DNA of 64,000 bases from assembly GCA_018806915.1 (NCBI GenBank), contig JAGKQI010000098.1, forward strand, positions 3,968,001 to 4,032,000, given 5' to 3'. Made by a program: the position numbers and the translations under genes. The notes beneath the pieces were generated by a model. That model saw only the letters and a program-made list of their open reading frames with translations. It was not told where the DNA came from and did no database searches. This stretch comes from Phytophthora colocasiae (lineage: Eukaryota; Oomycota; Peronosporomycetes; Peronosporales; Peronosporaceae). This document shows positions 63,244 through 64,000 of the stretch, piece by piece (the stretch's first letter is position 1; every line of letters begins with the position of its first letter).

Positions 63244-63538
63244 GACTGCGAGGAGATACAGCGAGCTACAGGCACGAGGAAGGAAGGCGCATGAGAGACT
63301 TTCCAGATGGATTTGAGCCAAGCCAAAAAAATAAAGTAAAAAAAATAGTCCGAGACTATTTATTAGGTACATTGTACCGTTTAACCAGTTAGGGGTAGGT
63401 GATAGGGACCGGTTCAGCGAACCGTGTATTTGATGGCCCGCGGACGCAGCACCAGCCATTCACCTCGAGCCGCCCAAAAGTGCGGCCTACCAAGCCGGGC
63501 AGCTCCATTTCGCCTTTAAGAAAAAACTAAAGACAACC
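63244..63538. promoter_or_regulatory. Bidirectional promoter region of the PH-ankyrin gene and eS1
   Basis: 295 bp between two divergent ATGs. It holds GGTACATTGTACC (63367-63379), a short palindrome, and A/T-rich sequence with a run of A/T near 63330-63350. Promoter function is inferred from position. Confidence 0.5.
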
Positions 63539-64000
63539 ATGGCTGTCGGTGAGTTGTAGCTAATTACTACAGGCAATGAGCTCGAAGGGCAGCGTGTCCG
63601 ATCGCCTCGTCGCTTTTTCCTTGATTTTCCCTCACTGCCCCAACAGCGACAATGAGCAGGCAAAGCCAGCAGCAGGAAAAAAAAAAACAAAAAAGAAGAT
63701 CAAACGTTGAAAAACGAATTCATTCACTCTCGGAACAAAATACTACGACAACAGGGACGAGTCGGGCAATGAGGGAACAAAGGAAGCGACAGGAGAGATG
63801 GATACCACCAGCTCAGGCCGAAACAGAAATTTTACAGGAAACCAACACAGATCTCTAACTGCTGGTGATCTCTTTGACCACAGGAAAGAACAAACGCCTG
63901 ACTAAGGGCAAGAAGGGCGGCAAGAAGAAAGTGTACGTTATACGTCTACTCTGAAATATTTTTTTTATTGCCACGGCATTCTTGTTGCTGTATAACTCAA
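63539..64000 (+). CDS. RPS3A: 40S ribosomal protein eS1 (RPS3a), first two coding exons, runs off the window
   Basis: Exon 1 (63539-63548) is ATGGCTGTCG and exon 2 (63884-63930) continues in phase, giving MAVGKNKRLTKGKKGGKKK, the conserved N-terminus of eS1. The 335-bp first intron has GTGAGT, a CTCTAACTG branch-type sequence (63853-63861) and a CAG acceptor. A second donor GTGTAC follows at 63931, and the rest of the gene lies beyond the window. eS1 is part of the small-subunit platform near the mRNA exit. Short first exons with a long first intron are common in ribosomal protein genes. Confidence 0.88.

Noticed and set aside
63244..63459. 72-residue N-terminal extension of the PH-ankyrin protein
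   Set aside because: It would occupy the promoter gap with eS1 and has no conserved features, although it contains a hydrophobic stretch.
1..64000. tRNA or rRNA genes
   Set aside because: No cloverleaf-like or rRNA segments were noticed by eye; a covariance-model scan would be needed to exclude a tRNA.

Overview
The window looks like a gene-dense piece of an oomycete nuclear genome, most likely Phytophthora or a close relative. This is inferred from content, not from a search. The signs are compact genes with short GT-AG introns (about 59-115 bp, some with a CTAAC branch point), flagellar genes (radial spoke protein 3, an outer-arm-type thioredoxin), a TKL kinase with a mucin-like ectodomain, a bZIP-like/START-like protein, a FYVE-SYLF protein, chromodomain Gypsy retrotransposons and a transposase-Ulp1 Mutator-like element.

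Layout. 1-170: tail of a pogo/DDE_1 transposase. 586-8493 (-): a signal peptide/Thr-rich/TM/TKL receptor-like kinase split by a full-length Ty3/Gypsy element (1519-7298, TSD GAGCG). 8708-10288 (-): CCT-beta chaperonin. 10780-12444 (-): BCS1-type AAA ATPase A. 12477-19271: a Tc1/mariner-type element with 95-bp TIRs, itself split by a Mutator-like element (12651-18397, TSD GTCAAGCAT). 19509-26956 (+): BCS1-type ATPase B, split by a second Gypsy element (19998-25622, TSD TACTG). From 27 kb on the sequence is ordinary gene space: RSP3, a bHLH-PAS factor, a DMAC1-like membrane protein, a polytopic membrane protein, a PX protein, a thioredoxin-like protein, a Cys-rich protein, a PPR-like protein, a bZIP/START-like protein, BCS1-type ATPases C and D (divergent pair), OST3/6, an ACR3-type transporter, FYVE-SYLF, phosphoacetylglucosamine mutase, an LRR protein, a small unknown, a TOG/CAP-Gly protein, a 1,705-aa PH-ankyrin protein and the first coding exons of 40S ribosomal protein eS1.

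How it fits together. All four mobile insertions can be dated relative to host genes because their target-site duplications are intact. Removing each one on paper restores an open host frame: kinase 687 aa, BCS1-B 605 aa, mariner transposase C-terminus. The four BCS1 genes form two head-to-head pairs (A/B and C/D). The A/B pair's shared promoter took the mariner, which then took the Mutator-like element, and gene B also took the retrotransposon. The most unusual signal is a 9-bp motif (GCAACCTTA) that is part of the Mutator-like element's TIR and recurs at least 12 times inside that element, largely in introns, and was not noticed elsewhere in the window. A small convergent coiled-coil ORF starts near the other TIR. 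Splice sites were inferred by eye from frame and motif conservation; no transcript data were available.
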